From: a virus
Virus record (IMG/VR): IMGVR_UViG_3300029442_000020
Location: 1-21,056 of that record
Reading direction: 5' to 3' (one strand)
DNA: 21,056 nt
Shown one piece after another: positions 20,798 through 21,056 of the stretch. Under the pieces are notes generated by a model, which made no database searches, was not told the DNA's origin, and was given only the letters and a program-made list of their open reading frames with translations. Numbering within the stretch: position 1 is the stretch's first letter; every line of letters begins with the position of its first letter. The translations under genes and the position numbers were made by a program.

Positions 20798-21056
20798 ATG
20801 TCAGTAAATAAAACCAATCTTCTCAGTGGTCGTGCTCAGTTAGTTCCGTATGCTAATCTTACAGCGGACCGCTATCAATTTTTAAGTTTAAATCAAGCTG
20901 AGCCTAGTCTTGGTTCTGGACTTGTTGGGAATGTATTAACTATCGGTATAGGTAATACAAGAGTTTGGTCGGCTGATTTAAATATTGTATCGGCTAATTT
21001 GTCAGGCGATTTGTCAGTAGTTGGGAATATCGTAGGTGGAAATATTACTGGTAATG
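20798..21056 (+). CDS. N-terminal part of a fibre protein (cut by the window end)
   Basis: ATG 20798 follows the previous stop by one base, and the frame stays open to the window end (86 complete codons). The start MSVNKTNLLSGRAQLVPYAN is followed by TADRYQFLSLNQAEPSLG and then LSVVGNIVGGNITGN. Those GN(I/V) repeats are like NILATGNVTASSF in the gene at 19042, so this is most likely another fibre protein. The full length and C-terminal domain are unknown. Confidence 0.7.
   Translation, partial: MSVNKTNLLSGRAQLVPYANLTADRYQFLSLNQAEPSLGSGLVGNVLTIGIGNTRVWSADLNIVSANLSGDLSVVGNIVGGNITGN

Noticed and set aside
1-21056. CRISPR arrays, insertion sequences, integrase or attachment sites
   Set aside because: No regularly spaced direct repeats, transposase or integrase motifs, or paired att-like repeats were seen.

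Overview
This window is part of a T4-like (straboviral or exo-T-even, contractile-tailed) bacteriophage genome. The evidence is the cluster gp20 (portal), an acidic core protein, gp21 (prohead protease), gp22 (scaffold) and gp23 (major capsid protein) in the classical order, plus gp46 (Rad50/SbcC-like), a gp26-type baseplate hub gene, and repeated T4-type late-promoter motifs (NTAAATA, once the full TATAAATA). Moderate AT richness, compact head proteins and many Gly/Thr/Asn-rich fibre proteins suggest an aquatic phage such as those of cyanobacteria, SAR11 or freshwater proteobacteria. The host cannot be read from the window.

Layout. 1-3599 (+): end of an unidentified gene, gp46, and two overlapping radical-SAM genes. 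3618-4046 (+): a GIY-YIG endonuclease. 4047-4462: about 415 bases with no convincing gene but many precise inverted repeats, proposed here as a large structured RNA. 4463-5622 (-): a NUMOD3-like 26-codon scrap, a 58-residue gp51-like protein and gp26. 5646-10543 (+): a tape-measure-like protein with a SleB-like hydrolase domain, a second GIY-YIG endonuclease, portal gp20 and a small conserved hypothetical. 10650-14452 (+): acidic core protein, gp21, gp22 and gp23, closed by a strong terminator. 14589-15329 (+): a third GIY-YIG endonuclease. 15365-16513 (-): a lone TPR-glycosyltransferase. 16661 to the end (+): a series of virion surface or fibre proteins, the last one cut by the window edge.

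How it works together. The 5646-14452 block builds the head and the tail core: portal, core and scaffold assemble, gp23 coats them, and gp21 processes the prohead. The right-hand block supplies fibres and decorations, and the antisense TPR-glycosyltransferase could modify some of them. Late transcription seems to come from NTAAATA promoters. Five of the nine visible copies lie only 5-7 bases before an ATG with no usable Shine-Dalgarno, which predicts leaderless or near-leaderless late mRNAs. The other four have normal leaders with Shine-Dalgarno sites.

The least explained items are the structured region 4051-4460, the radical-SAM pair (one member appears to have lost the middle of its C-terminal cysteine domain), and the leaderless late-promoter arrangement.
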